The notes beneath the pieces are model-generated. The model was not told the DNA's origin. It saw only the letters and a list, made by a program, of their open reading frames with translations, and ran no database searches. Of a DNA stretch of 64,000 nucleotides, positions 13,753 to 43,419 are shown in pieces. The position numbers and the translations under genes were made by a program. Source of the stretch: Brachyhypopomus gauderio (lineage: Eukaryota > Chordata > Actinopteri > Gymnotiformes > Hypopomidae); assembly GCF_052324685.1 (NCBI RefSeq), contig NC_135214.1:2004817-2068816 (forward strand). The letters are read 5' to 3'. Positions within the stretch are counted from its first letter, which is position 1. Every line of letters starts with the position of its first letter.

Positions 13753-13960
13753 GTCGCCCCCGTCCCTCAGAGTAAACACGGGTTGCTGGGTGACTGAAAC
13801 TCTCAAACTCACTGCTCTCCACTCCAGTCCTCTCCTCTTCTCTTTTCTCCTCTTCTCTTCTCTTCTCTTCTCCTCTGTTCTATTCTCCTCTGTTCTCCTC
13901 TGTTCTGAAGCTTGTCTCAGCTCCTCCTTGCCTTGTTATTGAACTGAATTCTGATAATGT
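13753..13960 (-). promoter_or_regulatory. abi3bp 5' flank / probable 5'UTR with purine-rich tract
   Basis: Immediately upstream of the signal-peptide ATG the transcribed strand carries a long GAGAGGAGAA-type purine tract (13830-13920 on the + strand reads as CT-rich). No clear TATA box is visible. A transcription start is expected here or just beyond, but it cannot be placed from sequence alone. Confidence 0.3.
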
Positions 13961-16415
13961 TTCTGCATCAGAGTGAACAGTGCAATACATGTGTGTGTGT
14001 GCATATGTGTGTGTGTGAATCTGTTAAGGAGTGAGCATGTATATGTGTGTCTTGGGTATTATGTCATGGTTCTGAATGGTTTTGGTTGCGTCCAGACCAT
14101 CTGTAGTGGACTAACTTGGGGGTGGGAACTGCTGATGTCACACATGTGCTGTGAAACGTTTAAACATGAATTTCTCTAACACTGGTAGACTCGGTTCCTC
14201 TGTTGGTCACGTTCTTTCTCACGTTCTCCCCTCCTTGACTCTCTCTGTTTTCTCTATTTGTTCTTCTGCGTCCCTGCGTGAATCATTAATCCTTTTACAG
14301 CCTTGAGGCTTTACTACTGTAAGCAACATTAAGTGTATCAGAATTGGCTTCCAGAGACTAGAAAATGAAGAGTAAATAATGACCTGTTCTGACCAACAAA
14401 GTTTTACTCAGTAGGGGCTGTGGCTTAACTTCTCCCATATACATCCGTTTATGATCGGTTTAATAGATCAAGCTCATTGTGGGAAATATCTATACTGCTG
14501 TGCATTGTATTTCCACTGTAGCAATGTGAGTGTCTTGTGCAGTGCTGTGACATCATCACATGGCAAATCCACACAGCTTGTAAAATCTCATTTTCTTTGT
14601 TAAAAAGAAATGACTGACATTTTGTGTCATAGCTGTATTGAAATTCCCTTAAATCTAGTCATTTCAAAGGGTCACTACTGTAAAGCAAAATGTAAAAAAA
14701 AAAGTTAGTGAATGAGTACCTGTGCTCCCCCCAAAAATTCCTTACATTCAAAATGCATGTTACAAGCAATGGTTGAAGATAATTTCAGAATGGTACATGG
14801 ACATCTGTGATTTCACTGGAGTATTCAGTGCTTCTTTACTAACTTAGAACTTGACAGTTTATTGCAGAGCCCATAGACCTGGGTCCATCTGAAAGCACAG
14901 TATACACCTATGAGGTTTTCCATTCAGAAAATTATAATAGGTTTTCTTTCAGCTGGACTGAAACTACATTTGCTCAGTACTTCAGTAGAAATTGCCAGAG
15001 AGATATTAATGTTTTCAAAGTGGATTGCTTTACAGTTTTAAACAGAACAAATTAATATAAAGCTACAGTTGCAACAACATTAGCAACAAACATTTGCAGG
15101 AACGAATGAAAAATTTGAAATGATTAAATTTTATTTTAAAAGTGTAATGAAAGGTATGCTTTTTTCTTTTATAAAATAATCCATCTGGATGTCTGGACCT
15201 CATCAAAAAATCTCTCTGAGAAGTAAAACTAAGCCATTAAGAAACAAAAAGAAAGAGATAAACTGTTCTGTGTCTCCAGGCCTGTGGTATATTCAGCAAA
15301 ACCAAGGAAAGGTTTTATTGTGGTATACCAAGGCCCAGCCTTAATTACTATGATGTATTCATGCCTTCATCATTGAACTAGCTTTAACTTTAATATTAAA
15401 TCTACACTCTGTGGCTATGTTTTTTGTTAAAAAGGATAAACAAGATCTGGCACAAAGTAAAATCATGAAGATTGTGCCATGCCTGTATAACAGTGGCCCT
15501 CTGTGACAGAACAGGTTTGAATTATTCTAAATGGTCAGTGGTGATGAGATTGCAGATAATGAACCTCCAAAGTTATTGTTACACCACAGATGTTTAAGAC
15601 TTGTAGGGGAACAGCTATGTAGAATACTGCTTTCACCACTGATGAGTCCACACAAAGAAGAAGAACACCAAAACCAACATAGATTGAATCCAGTAATGAT
15701 GCACGAGGATTTAATTTGGGTTGGAACCCACTGTGACAGGATTACAATTTATTATTGGTGAATATTACCCATTTGGACAAAGCGTGGTTATGTTCAGCCT
15801 TAATATTTGATCCTGATGACTCTAATATTATTTGATCGTGATGGTTTTCCATTACTTCCACTTCTGGCCACGTCTCACGTCTGCTTTTCTCATCTTGTCC
15901 AGCAATTTGTCCCAGTCATTTAATACGTTCCACTCATCAAACTGCATGAGGGTACATCTGTCTGTAAGGCCATTTGGCAGATAAATCCCATGAATGGGTT
16001 TGTGCAGACAGAGCTGCGCATCAGTTCAGCCACTGATCATTTAACAGATACGTCCCTGGACGCAGTGAAAGTCCTGCCAGAGACACCTCAGGACCCGCTT
16101 AAAGCAAGAGTGCTTCAGCAGCACAGCTGGAGGTGTTCCGCTACTTGCTTTCTGACTAGCATATCATATTTAATTGATTCCAATTCCAGTACAATCAGTG
16201 CAGTGTCTCTTCTTCCTCAAACGTACAGGGGAAAGTTCAAACTTATGTGGAATCCAGGGGCCTGAGCTCACACAAGGTCCGTGCATTACCTCATGCAAAC
16301 TGAATACAATAAATCTATACATAATTCGTCCCACAGTGTTTAACAAAGAAGCTCAGAATGTACGACAAAGTGGTTCCTATACATTCCCATGCAAGTAAAT
16401 CAATCTGGAAGAGTG
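13961..16415. other. Intergenic sequence, nothing recognised
   Basis: AT-rich DNA with a short GT run near 13985-14020. No open frame here has exon-like boundaries or recognisable similarity. Confidence 0.5.
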
Positions 16416-16425
16416 AAGTAGGGGA

Positions 16426-17168
16426 TTACACAAGGGTATAAGGGTATACATGAGGATATATGGGTATAAGGGTATACATGAGGGTATATGGGTATAAGGG
16501 TATACATGAGGATATATGGGTATAAGGGTATACATGGGGGTATATGGGTATACATAGGGGTATAAGGGTATACATGAGGATATATGGGTATAAGGGTATA
16601 CATGAGGGTATAAGGGTATACATGAGGATATATGGGTATAAGGGTATACATGAGGGTATAAGGGTATACATGAGGATATATGGGTATAAGGGTATACATG
16701 AGGGTATATGGGTATACATAGGGGTATAAGGGTATACATGAGGATATATGGGTATAAGGGTATACATAAGGGTATAAGGGTATACATGAGGGTATATGGG
16801 TATAAGGGTATACATGAGGATATATGGGTATAAGGGTATACATGAGGGTATATGGGTATAAGGGTATACATAAGGGTATAAGGGTATACATAAGGGTATA
16901 TGGGTATAAGGGTATACATAAGGGTAAAGGGTACACATGAGGGTATATGGGTATAAGGGTATACATAAGGGTATACATGAGGGTATAAGGGTATACATAA
17001 GGGTATAAGGGTATACATAAGGGTATACGGGTATACATGAGGGTATATGGGTATAAGGGTATACATAAGGGTAAAAGGGTACACATGAGGGTATATGGAT
17101 ATAAGGGTATACATAAGGGTATACATGAGGGTATAAGGGTATACATAAGGATATACATAAGAGTATAA
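16426..17168. repeat. GGGTATA-type minisatellite array, about 740 bp
   Basis: Heptamer-like units GGGTATA, GGGTATAA and GGGTATACATGA are arranged in irregular higher-order blocks (for example GGGTATACATGAGGATATAT). The G-rich strand is the + strand. All three minus-strand frames stay open for about 250-270 codons, because the units contain no stop in that orientation. This is repeat composition, not a gene. The unit is telomere-like in style, but it is not TTAGGG. Confidence 0.93.
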
Positions 17169-17169
17169 G

Positions 17170-20962
<3,793 letters not shown>

Positions 20963-21300
20963 TGTGACGATGGGGTCGTGGCGAAGGATGAGACACGGAA
21001 TCCCGATTCACGACTGACGTCACTTTTATTTGAACAATAATTGCGCTTGGTTGCACACGAAGAACACACACTTATACACAGCAACGTGTAGACTTAGACA
21101 ACGACGAGCACAGGACACTGCGCGAGCGCACATTAAATAGACAAACCACATTAGCCCCACGTGATTACGAGACGATTCACAGGTGAGACAGATTATCACA
21201 CGACATAGCCATCACCACGGAATTCCACAGACGCAGACGATGCACGTGGACAACGTTTACACACGCCCAAAAGGGAGGGGCCGGGGTCCTCAACGTGACA
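20963..21300 (-). mobile_element. Solo-LTR-like element
   Basis: A 338-bp unit begins TGTGACGATGGGG and ends CCTCAACGTGACA, so it has TG...CA ends with an imperfect short inverted repeat (TGTGACG / CGTGACA). On the minus strand it carries an AATAAA-type signal about 60 bp before the end, as expected of an LTR read in that direction. It sits between AT-repeat tracts, so a target-site duplication cannot be told from the repeat itself. No internal retroelement coding sequence is next to it. Confidence 0.6.
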
Positions 21301-23370
21301 TATATATATATAACATTCTTACATCATGTATTTTTATAACTTGTAGAGTGTATATTCACTATATAGTGAATGTGTAGTGAATGTATATATATACATATTG
21401 CATATGCATAGTGAATATACACTCTACATGTTGTAAAAGTACATGCTGTAAAGATGTTCTTCTACAGCTCATATAAATACAAAGAGAAATGTTGTTCAAA
21501 GCATCACACAGTATCTGACTCTGTAACGCAAATAAAATACTGCGAGAGACTCCACTACTCCAGGTAAAAGGGAGAGCATCCAGGCTATAAATGGGTAGAT
21601 CAGTAATAAGCTGAGTTGTAATTTGTCTTGCTGCCTCGGTCTGTCTTGGAATGCTATTAAATACGTGTTGAACAATTTCTGGTGGAACATGGGATAATTT
21701 TTCAATAGGGAAAGTTGGATAAGACTGGGCTGAAGGTTTTTTTTGGCTTCCTCAGAAGAAAAACACACTCAGACACAGAAAAAGAGCCGTAGGTGACTCA
21801 TCAGACCACATTACTCTCACCGCTCCAAGGTCCATGTTTTCGTTCTCATTATACCAGGCCCCACAAACTTTATTGAAAACCTTTATAGGTTTTCGAACAA
21901 CAGTCCTACCATATCTGCTTCGAGGAGCACTCTTTGTTGAGCATGGGTTAGGTAGTTTGTATAGGTTTTGTGGTCACTTTTGTGTTACTGTTATATTTTA
22001 TTGTTGTCTATTTTTTTGCAGGAATCCTCTTTGGTTTATCCCTGTCTCTGAGTCCATTTGTCCCTGTCTCTGAGTCCATCTTTCCCTGTCTCTGGGTCCA
22101 TCTGAGTGTTGAGTCCATCTGTCCATTTTGTCTTTTATAGAATAATCGTGCCTAATATGTGTTTTTACATTTATTGGAAGTAAATGTACATGTTTACGAG
22201 ATCTGAGTACTTTACAATAGGAAAAATGAAAAAAAACCTCCCTTCAAAGACTCTGGTATATAATCCACAGGGGAGGAGAGGAGTTTCACCTGGAGGAAGG
22301 TTTCCTTCAGGACCTGCACCCAGACTTCCTTCATGATGCGGTGTGTCTGTTACTGCGGAACAAGTGTGGGAATATTATCTGTTTAGGAAAGATGAAGATT
22401 AATCTGGAGATAAATGATGCATAAATCTACAACTTCTCTCTCCCCACGTTCCTGCTTAAGTACCACATATATCTGATATCCTTTGAATCACAGTTTGGAT
22501 GCAGTACATTTAGAAAAAGCCTGTCAGATGTTATGAGACATTAAGCATGATGAGTAGTCATTTTCCTGATTTAGCTCTTCTGGCCCTCTTTGGCAAATAA
22601 GTAATTGAAAATATGCAGCACCTCAGATTTAGCAGTGCCATTAATGACTGAACCAGCACCAGTAAAACATTCTGTTCCCATCACATTTATAACACCAACG
22701 AGACCAAGATAATCAACAACCAATTTTGGTGTCATAATGGAATACATAAAATACTGTACAATGCTATTTCAACAACACAGAATATGTTCGTTATCCTTCA
22801 AAGCCATGTTAAATTAGCATTCTTGTGTGAAACAAAAAAATCTTATTCAGTATTCACAGTAGTTTAAAAATGGTTTGGGGAATGATTTGTCAAATATTTG
22901 ATCTGAGAAGCAGATGGGGCCAAAAATGACCTCCGATAGACTTCCAGATGGCATAACTCCAGGGATTAAATACTAAAAAACTATGAAAATTACAGTAAAA
23001 AAAAATTTACGTGATAAAAACATAAAGTGTAATCTGAATTCTGAATAAAATGTTTCTTGAGGTTTAACACTGCAGTATCCCTTTTATAGGCAGAGAAGAC
23101 TATACTCATAAAAGTTCTCTGAAAGAACTGATCCTGTGACTCCTATCAGCTCATTTAACTGCTGTTCTTCAAAGACAAGTTCCTGGAAAGGCAAGAAGAG
23201 GAACACGTCCAACTCCTATATTGCTATCTAAAGTAAAAAAGACAGTTTAATATGGTGACATCAGGTCATTATATTATTTTTTATTAACCATACTAATACA
23301 TGACTGTAGATTGATGATGCTGTAGAATAGAATCTGTCTGCTAATTCTTCTGACACATGGTGTTATGTTT
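21301..23370. other. Intergenic sequence
   Basis: AT-rich DNA. A roughly 20-bp motif (CCTGTCTCTGAGTCCATC) is repeated three times at 22045-22110. A weak transposase-like string near 21790-21840 is too short to call. Confidence 0.4.
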
Positions 23371-23371
23371 T

Positions 23372-23448
<77 letters not shown>
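23372..23448. repeat. (GT)n microsatellite
   Basis: About 75 bp of near-pure GT. Confidence 0.97.
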
Positions 23449-23734
23449 TGCATGTGTGAGTGTGAAAAAGCTTGTTGAACACATCTGGCAGCTAAGTGTG
23501 GAACTACTTTATGTAGAGGACTCTCTGTTCAAGTATTTAGTGTCCTGGTGAGACATTACAAACACAGAAATGTGTTTACAGAAGAAAACATAAAGCTGTA
23601 TAAAACATTTACACAGCTCATAGAACACTGGACAAACACTTCGGTTTTTATTACTAAGTCCACATCTTTATCATAAAGTTCAATGATGAAAATCCAATCT
23701 TGAGTACCTTGCAGATGACAAAAATCATAGGAGA

Positions 23735-25078
23735 CAAGATACCAAAAACCTAGGCGTCATACTCGACTCCGACCTATCATTTGATAAATATATAGATAAC
23801 ACTACTAGGATAGCTTTTCTACATCTCCGCAACATTGCCAAATTAAGAAATGCATTATCACAGGATGATGCAGAAAAATTGGTGCACGCCTTTGTTAGCT
23901 CTAGAATAGACTACTGCAATTCACTACTGTCAGGATGTTCAAATAGGAATCTAAATAAACTTCAAGTAGTTCAAAATGCCGCAGCTAGAGTTCTGACCAG
24001 AACTAGAAAATTTCAGCATATTAGACCAGTCCTATCAGCCCTGCATTGGCTCCCAGTTAAATTTCGTATTGATTTTAAAATTCTATTATTAGCATATAAA
24101 GCACTACACGGGCTTGCTCCTGAATACCTCCAGGAACTTATTTCCTACTATGAACCCCCACGTCAACTAAGATCACAGGGTGCTGGTCTGTTATTAGTTC
24201 CACAAATTAACAAGGTAACAGCAGGGGGAAGAGCCTTTTCTTATAAGGCCCCCCAGCTTTGGAATAATCTTCCTAAATGTGTCCGGGACTCTGACACAGT
24301 CACAATCTTTAAATCTAGGTTGAAAACCCACTTATTTAGTCTAGCGTTTGATAATTAATATCCCCCTCGATAAAGGTACAGATCCAGGGGTTCATAGACG
24401 AAGGGTTTTATGGTAGACTGGGGTGCTGGTGCTGTCATCCTGTCACTGCTCGTGGTCACTCAAGTTTGCTGACAGTGCAGTGGACGGATGCCATTGTCTC
24501 AGAATGCCCCCAAGCCTATGTTACCTTCTGGTTCTGCCTTTTTTTAGCTAGGCTGTAATAATTTAACTTAGTGCCGGAGTTGCTGCCACACTCCAGAAAT
24601 GTTTATAATTTTACTTGTCCTGTATATGTCCTCATACAGAGCTAATTTTCCCTGTTTCATTTCTCCACATGGCTGCCCGCCTGCTTGAGGAATAATGAGA
24701 TGAGGAGAGACAAGCGATCCATCCTGGCCGGCCACCTCCTGCCTAACCGGATGCCTACACCATGATGGACATTATTACATCTTTTTCGGTCTAAATGGAC
24801 ATTATTGCATCTTTTACATTCTGTCTACATTCTGTCTATATTGTTGTTGTTGTCATGGTGACCGGTGTCGGCCAGAGGAGGATGGGTTCCCCCCCTGAGT
24901 CTTGGTTCCTCTCAAGGTTTCTTCCTCATGCAAAAAACTAGGGAGTTTTTCCTTGCCACTGTCGCCTTTGGCTTGCTCACTGGGGGCTAGGACTCGGCAC
25001 TTGTAAAGCTGCTTTGTGACAACAACTGTTGTAAAAAGCGCTATATAAATAAAATTTGATTGATTGATTGATTGATAC
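23735..25078 (+). mobile_element. L2-type LINE retrotransposon, 5'-truncated 3' end
   Basis: An open frame ending at 24358 encodes the C-terminal part of an L2/CR1-superfamily reverse-transcriptase polyprotein. It contains LGVILDSDLSF, SSRIDYCNSLLSG, LQVVQNAAARVLT, LSALHWLPVKFRI and the terminal RLKTHLFSLAFDN. The first bases (23735-23878) continue the same frame without a start codon, as expected for 5' truncation. A 3' untranslated part follows and ends in GCGCTATATAAATAAAATTT and (TGAT)n, the characteristic L2 tail. The reading frame is intact where present, so the insertion is fairly young. Confidence 0.92.
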
Positions 25079-25117
25079 CAAATCTTCAGATACAGATGCA
25101 TTATATATCGTCTCTGT

Positions 25118-25128
25118 CTCTGCTACTG

Positions 25129-25191
<63 letters not shown>
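25118..25191. repeat. (TC)n(AC)n microsatellite
   Basis: A CT run is followed by an AC run just downstream of the LINE tail. Confidence 0.95.
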
Positions 25192-25587
25192 GAAAAAGAG
25201 ACAGAGCTAGAGGGAGCGATGGTGAGTTTTTGGTGAGTTCTCAGAGATATGCCGTATCTCCTCACTGCTGAAGTCTGTGGAGATCTCAGCATTATTGTTG
25301 CAGTCTCTCAGAACTCAGACTAAGAAGATGATGACACAAGAAGACAGAATGAAGACGCTAGCTACTGACATCAAGGCAAAGGCAGAGCTATCTGCACCGG
25401 CCGCAATTCAAAATACCAAAAGCACTTGCACAGAGACACTTGTATTTACATACACTGTACACAAGCTAAAACACAACTGCCAATAATTCAACATTTGCCT
25501 GTGTGATGAAAGAATGTTTGTAGTCTCTCTCCAAGCGGCCATAAAGGCCTCATTGTCCTAACTGCACTAGAGGACTATAAATGTAAA

Positions 25588-25885
25588 TGTGCCATATTTT
25601 GTCACTTGTGATTTTTACACAGCAATTGAAATTTGTCCTCCGCTTTTAACCCATCTGTGCAGTTAGAACACATACACACACACACACACACACACTAGTG
25701 ATTACTAGGGGGCTGTGGTGCACACGTGCCCAGAGCGGTGGGCAGCCCTAGCCCGGCGCCCAGGGAGCAGTTGGGGTTAGGTGCCTTGCTCAAGGGCACC
25801 TCACTCATGGCCTCAGGTCTGGGAATCGAACCCACGACCTTCCGATCACAAGACCAGTCCCCTACCACCAGGTCATGACTGCCCC
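25588..25885 (-). mobile_element. tRNA-derived SINE, copy 1
   Basis: Read on the minus strand, it begins GGGGCAGTCATGACCTGGTG and contains a B-box-like GTGGGTTCGATTCCC. A conserved body (GTGCCCTTGAGCAAGGCACC, AACTGCTCCCTGGGCGCCG) follows, then an AC microsatellite and a 3' part (GCGGAGGACAAATTTCAATT). The copy at 38131-38425 is closely similar along its whole length. The tRNA-like head plus a shared body identify a fish SINE; I do not assign a family name. Confidence 0.85.
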
Positions 25886-26204
25886 TAGCACAGGAAGGAG
25901 ATAGCAGAATGGCCCATAGAGTTACACTATTACATATTATCCATAGAGAAGAAGAAAGGATTTAGAGGAAGTAGAAGAACAAGAAGCCAGAGAAGAAGAA
26001 AGATCTAGAACTATTAGTACTAGCAAAGGTAGAAGAGGTTCATTACCAGCTCTAGCAACCTCAGCTCTGGAGCCCTGCAGAAACGAACACCATCAGATCA
26101 TGGCCAGGGTTGGTTGGCAAGGCAACAACTGGGGTGGTTGTTGATCTTACCATCCGGACAGCCATAAACCATCACCACTCTGTGTCTTTTCTGCTTCTGT
26201 TGAT

Positions 26205-26325
26205 GCTGTAGGTACCTGAGCAGTACCAGAACGTTCTCTACAGATTCTGTTACAGTGTTATGGTGAAGAACACAATCTTCCGCTTAAGGAATTTCAAACT
26301 AAACTGTCCTGCATCTGTCTAGTTG
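26205..26325 (-). pseudogene. Possible degraded Ig V-set fragment (CD300/pIgR-like)
   Basis: On the minus strand one frame reads AGQFSLKFLKRKIVFFTITL, stop, QNL, stop, RTFWYCSG. This resembles the end of a fish CD300/pIgR-like V domain (pattern GRFSL...FTVTI.NL...SG.YWCG), with stops where a functional gene would have residues. The N-terminal half of the domain was not found, and the similarity is short. It may be chance. Confidence 0.25.
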
Positions 26326-27403
26326 CAAAATGGATCTTTTCACCATCTTTATGAAGATCACCTGTCAGAGATTTTTCCTCTTCCCCTGCCCTCAGAGCAG
26401 ATGCAAGGTCACGAGCAGTTACTCAACCAGTTTCTGTGGTGTCAGAATCAGGGTGGAGGCCAAAGCAGGAATCTCACTGGGTGGAGTTTCCACAGTATCC
26501 AACAGCAGGCCCCTGTCTACATTTTTAGGTGAACATACAGAAGAAAGTGTTTTATAACCATATCAGAATACATGATTGTAAATGTGTGAATGTGTTTTTA
26601 CCTTCTGATGGACCTACACTGATATGGTTAACAATGGTAGCCAGAACAGTGTTCTTGTCTACAATAAATGACATTATCCACCCGACAACTCCTTCCTGTG
26701 ATACATTGGAGTCAAGTGGACTTCAGAAAGGTCTTTTCCTGCTTCTTCTCTAAGCAAACCATGTGCGTTTTCAGAGGTCAGCATCTCACCCTATACAAAG
26801 CACAAAGACAGAGAAAACCGAACCATCAAACGTAAAAAACATATAATCACACCGAAACAGTACATCGCTATGGTATTCTTGACTTACAATCACCGCAGGC
26901 TGTTGTGTTGCTTCCGTAGGTTTGGCCTCCCTCGGTGATATTTCCACTGTAAACAACACATCCAGACTAATGTACTACAGATTCCAGGTAGGAAACCAAT
27001 ATAAACAACAATAGCCAACAGGTTATTGATAACAGATGAAGAAGCAGGTCCTTGTGAGGACGGTGTGCATGTCTTTAGAGCCATATGGCATAGGTACCGT
27101 CCCACCACCATGTTTGACTGGAGACTGATAAAGATCTGCTTTTTAAAGTTGAACTACTAATTTTATGTCCATCCACCTGCAGAAACACCATGTACTCTAC
27201 AAGCATTGCCTCTTCACTATAGGAAGAGCACAGACAAATGTATTTGTCAGTCAAACTATATGCATTCATTTATGATGTATCTAAGACTAATCACAAAAAC
27301 ACTAACGCTCTCATAAAATCGATCAACCTAACATTTCATACATATGCCTTCACCAACACAGTCTGGAGACAGCACCAGGTAATCATCGTGTGCCCTACTG
27401 CAG

Positions 27404-27445
27404 TCTAAAAATAAATATATAAATAAAATTTGATTTGATTTGACC
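27404..27445 (+). mobile_element. L2-type LINE tail fragment
   Basis: The stretch ATATAAATAAAATTTGATTT resembles the tail of the L2 element at 23735-25078. The adjacent sequence is not recognisably LINE, so this is a very short 3' remnant. Confidence 0.4.
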
Positions 27446-27612
27446 TAAAAGACAGTGATGCAGATCTGTGAAATGAAGAAGACAACGATGAAGATTCCTC
27501 CTCACCATCTGTAGACTGCAGGGGGAGAGAAGCACTGTGGACAGGACATCATTAATTGTTACAAGACACACAATAAAACTGAAGACAACAGAAGAGGTCG
27601 TGGTGACATTAA

Positions 27613-27615
<3 letters not shown>

Positions 27616-27655
<40 letters not shown>
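27616..27655. repeat. (GT)n microsatellite
   Basis: About 40 bp of pure GT. Confidence 0.95.
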
Positions 27656-27656
<1 letters not shown>

Positions 27657-27659
27657 ACC

Positions 27660-30600
27660 ATTCTCTACCTCAACAAATGAACTATATACATTTACATACC
27701 TACAATTTACATACAATTTAGGACAGATTGTATACATTGCTGAATTCCATCAGCTTCTGCAGTGAAGCTGAAATCTGCATAGCCCACAAAGTACATTTAA
27801 ATTCCTAATCAGCAACTTGCACGGCATATATAGTACAGTTTGTGCGTTTCATGCTTGCATTTGCAAGAAGGCACCACACCTTCTTAGTAAACTGCAGAGT
27901 GAGTGTGTAATACTGGATACTTGTGCCTCCATCTCATTACTCAGCTACAACCCCAAAGATGTCGGTGAAGGTTGTTGTTGTTGTTCGAGCCACAAACATT
28001 CCTAATTACAGATAGCCAGCACATCAAAGTGCCCCTGTATGACTCTCACATGTTCTCGTGACCACCACAAATCTCACAAGTCCTCTCCAGTCCCCATGAC
28101 GCCAGATGAGGCTCCTGCAGTGAATTCCACACCAGATTCTGGGACGGCAGCACGTGAGGTTTCTGGAGTCACATGACTCCCCTCAACGGCCTGAATTTTT
28201 TTTGAGTGACCCAAGACCACAGTTGCTTTAGTACTGCTAGCAATGGCTCACAGTCACTCTTCACCACAACATCTTCATTCATACCATGGATGGGTTTGGT
28301 TATTTAGCCATTTTAGCAGCTAGGGGTTGTTTAAGAAGAGATAGGAAACAAGGTCATGGAGAAATGGAGTGGATGACACTTTCAGTGCCTCCTTGAGAGA
28401 GAGAGATTAAGAATCATGAGGCACAGTGACTCCAAACTTGCTAGAAAACTACAAATACAGACATTCCCATGGATCTGTATAACATCACTGCATAATTTCC
28501 CCCAACATCTTGATAGTTCATAGAACCGTGTGACTCATAATACATGTATCTTTGCACTTCTATTGAATTTCATGAATGAGGGCGAGATGTCCCTCTGGTT
28601 GGCTGAATGTGATGCTAATCTCCTGTCTAATGGCAATGCTAGCCTGCAATTGGTTCATTCAGGACTGGTGTTCCTCATGCTGAGGAAGGCGGTCCCAGAA
28701 AATCTTAAACGCTTCCCGCACTGGGATGCAAATATGTACCATCACGTCGTCCAAAAAAGACTTCCATAAAACAGAAACGACATCAAAGTAATGGGACAGA
28801 ACAAAAAATAAACCAGATGGTTCAACATTGTTCAATTGCCACAAGGCTGTGCGGAGGGTTCACATAGCACAGCCAGCGTGGGGGAACAATATGCTGTTAC
28901 AACCATGGCCACAACCGAGAGAGAAACACACACATCATCGAGACCCTTTGAGCTACACCACCAACCTCCACAGTGATGGATATCACTGAACTTCACAGAG
29001 GACATAGACTTGAACACATGTATGACCAAAATGTCCTTCATTTGTCATTTAAAACATAGTCCCAAAATAGTCCAAACACATCAAGCCTCGTTAATAAAGC
29101 ACACCTTTAAATTCAACCAGTGTTAATGTGTTCCTTCCCTTTAGCTTCTCAAACTGCTACAAGAAAAAATGTTGAGGTGTCACTCCATGATTGTCAGGTC
29201 TCTGATAGGCTTTTTATTCTGTGTTTGCGTTTGGAAGAACGTTTAAGTGTTTGTTTTATTGATTAGGTCACTACACTGAGATTATTCTGTCGTAGTGGTG
29301 CTCCCATTTTCTTGAACCACACCTACCAGCTAACACTCCCCATCAGCAGATCTTGGAGCAGTACACCACCTATTCATGCTAAAGCTGAAAGGTTCTCCTG
29401 ATGGCCAAAGAGACAAAAAAAAACAAGTCACTTAAATCTCAAGGGTTTATTGTTCAAATATCATACCGTACGGTTTCCATTAATCAAACTCCATTTGTGA
29501 GAAACTTGCCCAGGTTCCTCATAGTGTATGACACTATGCACACAGATGCTGAAGGTCCGTGAGCAATGAGAGAACACAGAGGAAAAACACAGAGGAGCCT
29601 CGAACTGTTTCCACACACGTCTGCCCTGACTTTAGTCACAACACTGCAATAACACTGGCATGGCAACTGCGGTGAGCGTAGCAGTCACAGAAGTGTTGGA
29701 GTCTTTGTGCGTGTCAGTGTCACTGCTCGGATGAAAGATGAGAAATATCCATCCAGCAGTGGAAAAAACTGCTACCGATGAACAGCTGGAAGATGGTTAA
29801 TCCATGTCGACGTGTGCTGTAGTGTCTAAATACGCACCTATGCTGCTTGTGGGAAAGTGACTGGTAAGTATATACATGAATAAGTAATCTAAGCCCAAGA
29901 GCATTTTGACAATAACTTATGGTGAATTGCTGCAACCTAAAGACCCAGTTTAATGTAAAATGTGTACCCTTTTAATCCCTTATAGCATCGTACCAAACTA
30001 TTGTGAGAAAATATAAACAAGAGGTTTTTTTTTGCCTTTGTAAAGATCTCGTGAACGTAATGATTGTCATGTGGATCCACGTGTGGGTGATCTGGGAAAT
30101 GCAACAGAATGCGTGCCTTCCCAGAACTGTCAATGGGCCGCAAGAATTATGATGTTCTGTGCAGCTCTGCCAACTTCGAGTGATGCCGTAGGGTAACGCT
30201 CCTGCTTTCAAATGTGCCATTTAATAACTTTAAGCTGAATCAAACAAACTGGAACTTTAAAACACGCAAATAACTCAAATACTGATTATTATGGCATCAG
30301 TCAGTTCAGGTAAGCCTACAGCAGAGTGTCAGGTGAGGATGGGTAGCAACACCACCGACATTAGTATCCAACATACTATTTTTAAGCAGATCTGGTAAAG
30401 CAATCATAGCTGGAGAATTATTAATTATTTTTTCCATAGCACATGACAGAATCAGGTTGGTGATTTCATGTGCAACACTGGATACACAGCCAATCGTTTG
30501 TTGAACGTTTGTTAACGTTTCAGTTGAGCAGAATCATCCAGTGGTAAATGTTTGCAGCCAAAAGGTTCAATCCGTTCTGACAGCTGTGATTGGTAGAAAT

Positions 30601-31090
30601 GTGGAAATCCTGCTAAATGTTTCACTCATTCCTTATTCTCCCTAATTTATTATTATAATAAAACTTGAACCATAAGCTATCAGAATATCTACAACTGGGT
30701 AAGCAATGGGCCTTTAAACCTCTCTAAATTCACTCCAACTGTCTGATTATTGTTCAACATACACATGCACACACATCACATCAGCTTGAACCCTCATCTG
30801 AACCAGTTTATAGTCAAACATTCACTGAACAGATACTTGCAATGAAGACTAGGGATGACCTCTGAAAAACACACAAACACAGAGGATTCACGTAATGCAG
30901 CTACACTTACTAGACTGATCACCGAAGTACAAACCTAACTCACTAAGGGGATCTGGCTAAATTCTTCACCCCGATAGCCCCTCTAACTTTTTTGTTTTTG
31001 TTTTAAACACACCTTGTATTTAGAGACACCTCCCCTGCCCCCGTCTCCGCCCCTTGGAATAATGACATACGCATAGGTGAAGAAGACATT
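27660..31090. other. Intergenic sequence between senp7 and the repeat region
   Basis: No exon, RNA gene or clear mobile element was found in these 3.4 kb. In human, IMPG2 lies between ABI3BP and SENP7; I looked for but did not recognise any IMPG2-like exon here. Confidence 0.45.
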
Positions 31091-31111
31091 AAGAATTTTT
31101 ACTTTAAAAAA

Positions 31112-31117
31112 TTTATT
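31112..31117 (-). promoter_or_regulatory. Probable senp7 polyadenylation signal
   Basis: AATAAA on the minus strand, about 135 bp after the stop codon. Confidence 0.5.
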
Positions 31118-31248
31118 ACATTCTAAATCATGTTTTTGCTTCCATGAGTACAAAGGCATAAGAACATATAAAAGGACTAAGATCAGACACGAGAAACACG
31201 GGCGATAAATTAAAGTTCAGGCGAGCACGTTCGTCTGAGCACATGATG

Positions 31249-43419
<12,171 letters not shown>

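Noticed and set aside
21790-22073. A WSDES-like string suggestive of a Tc1 transposase, and a hydrophobic plus-strand frame
   Set aside because: Too short, with no inverted repeats or continuous transposase frame.
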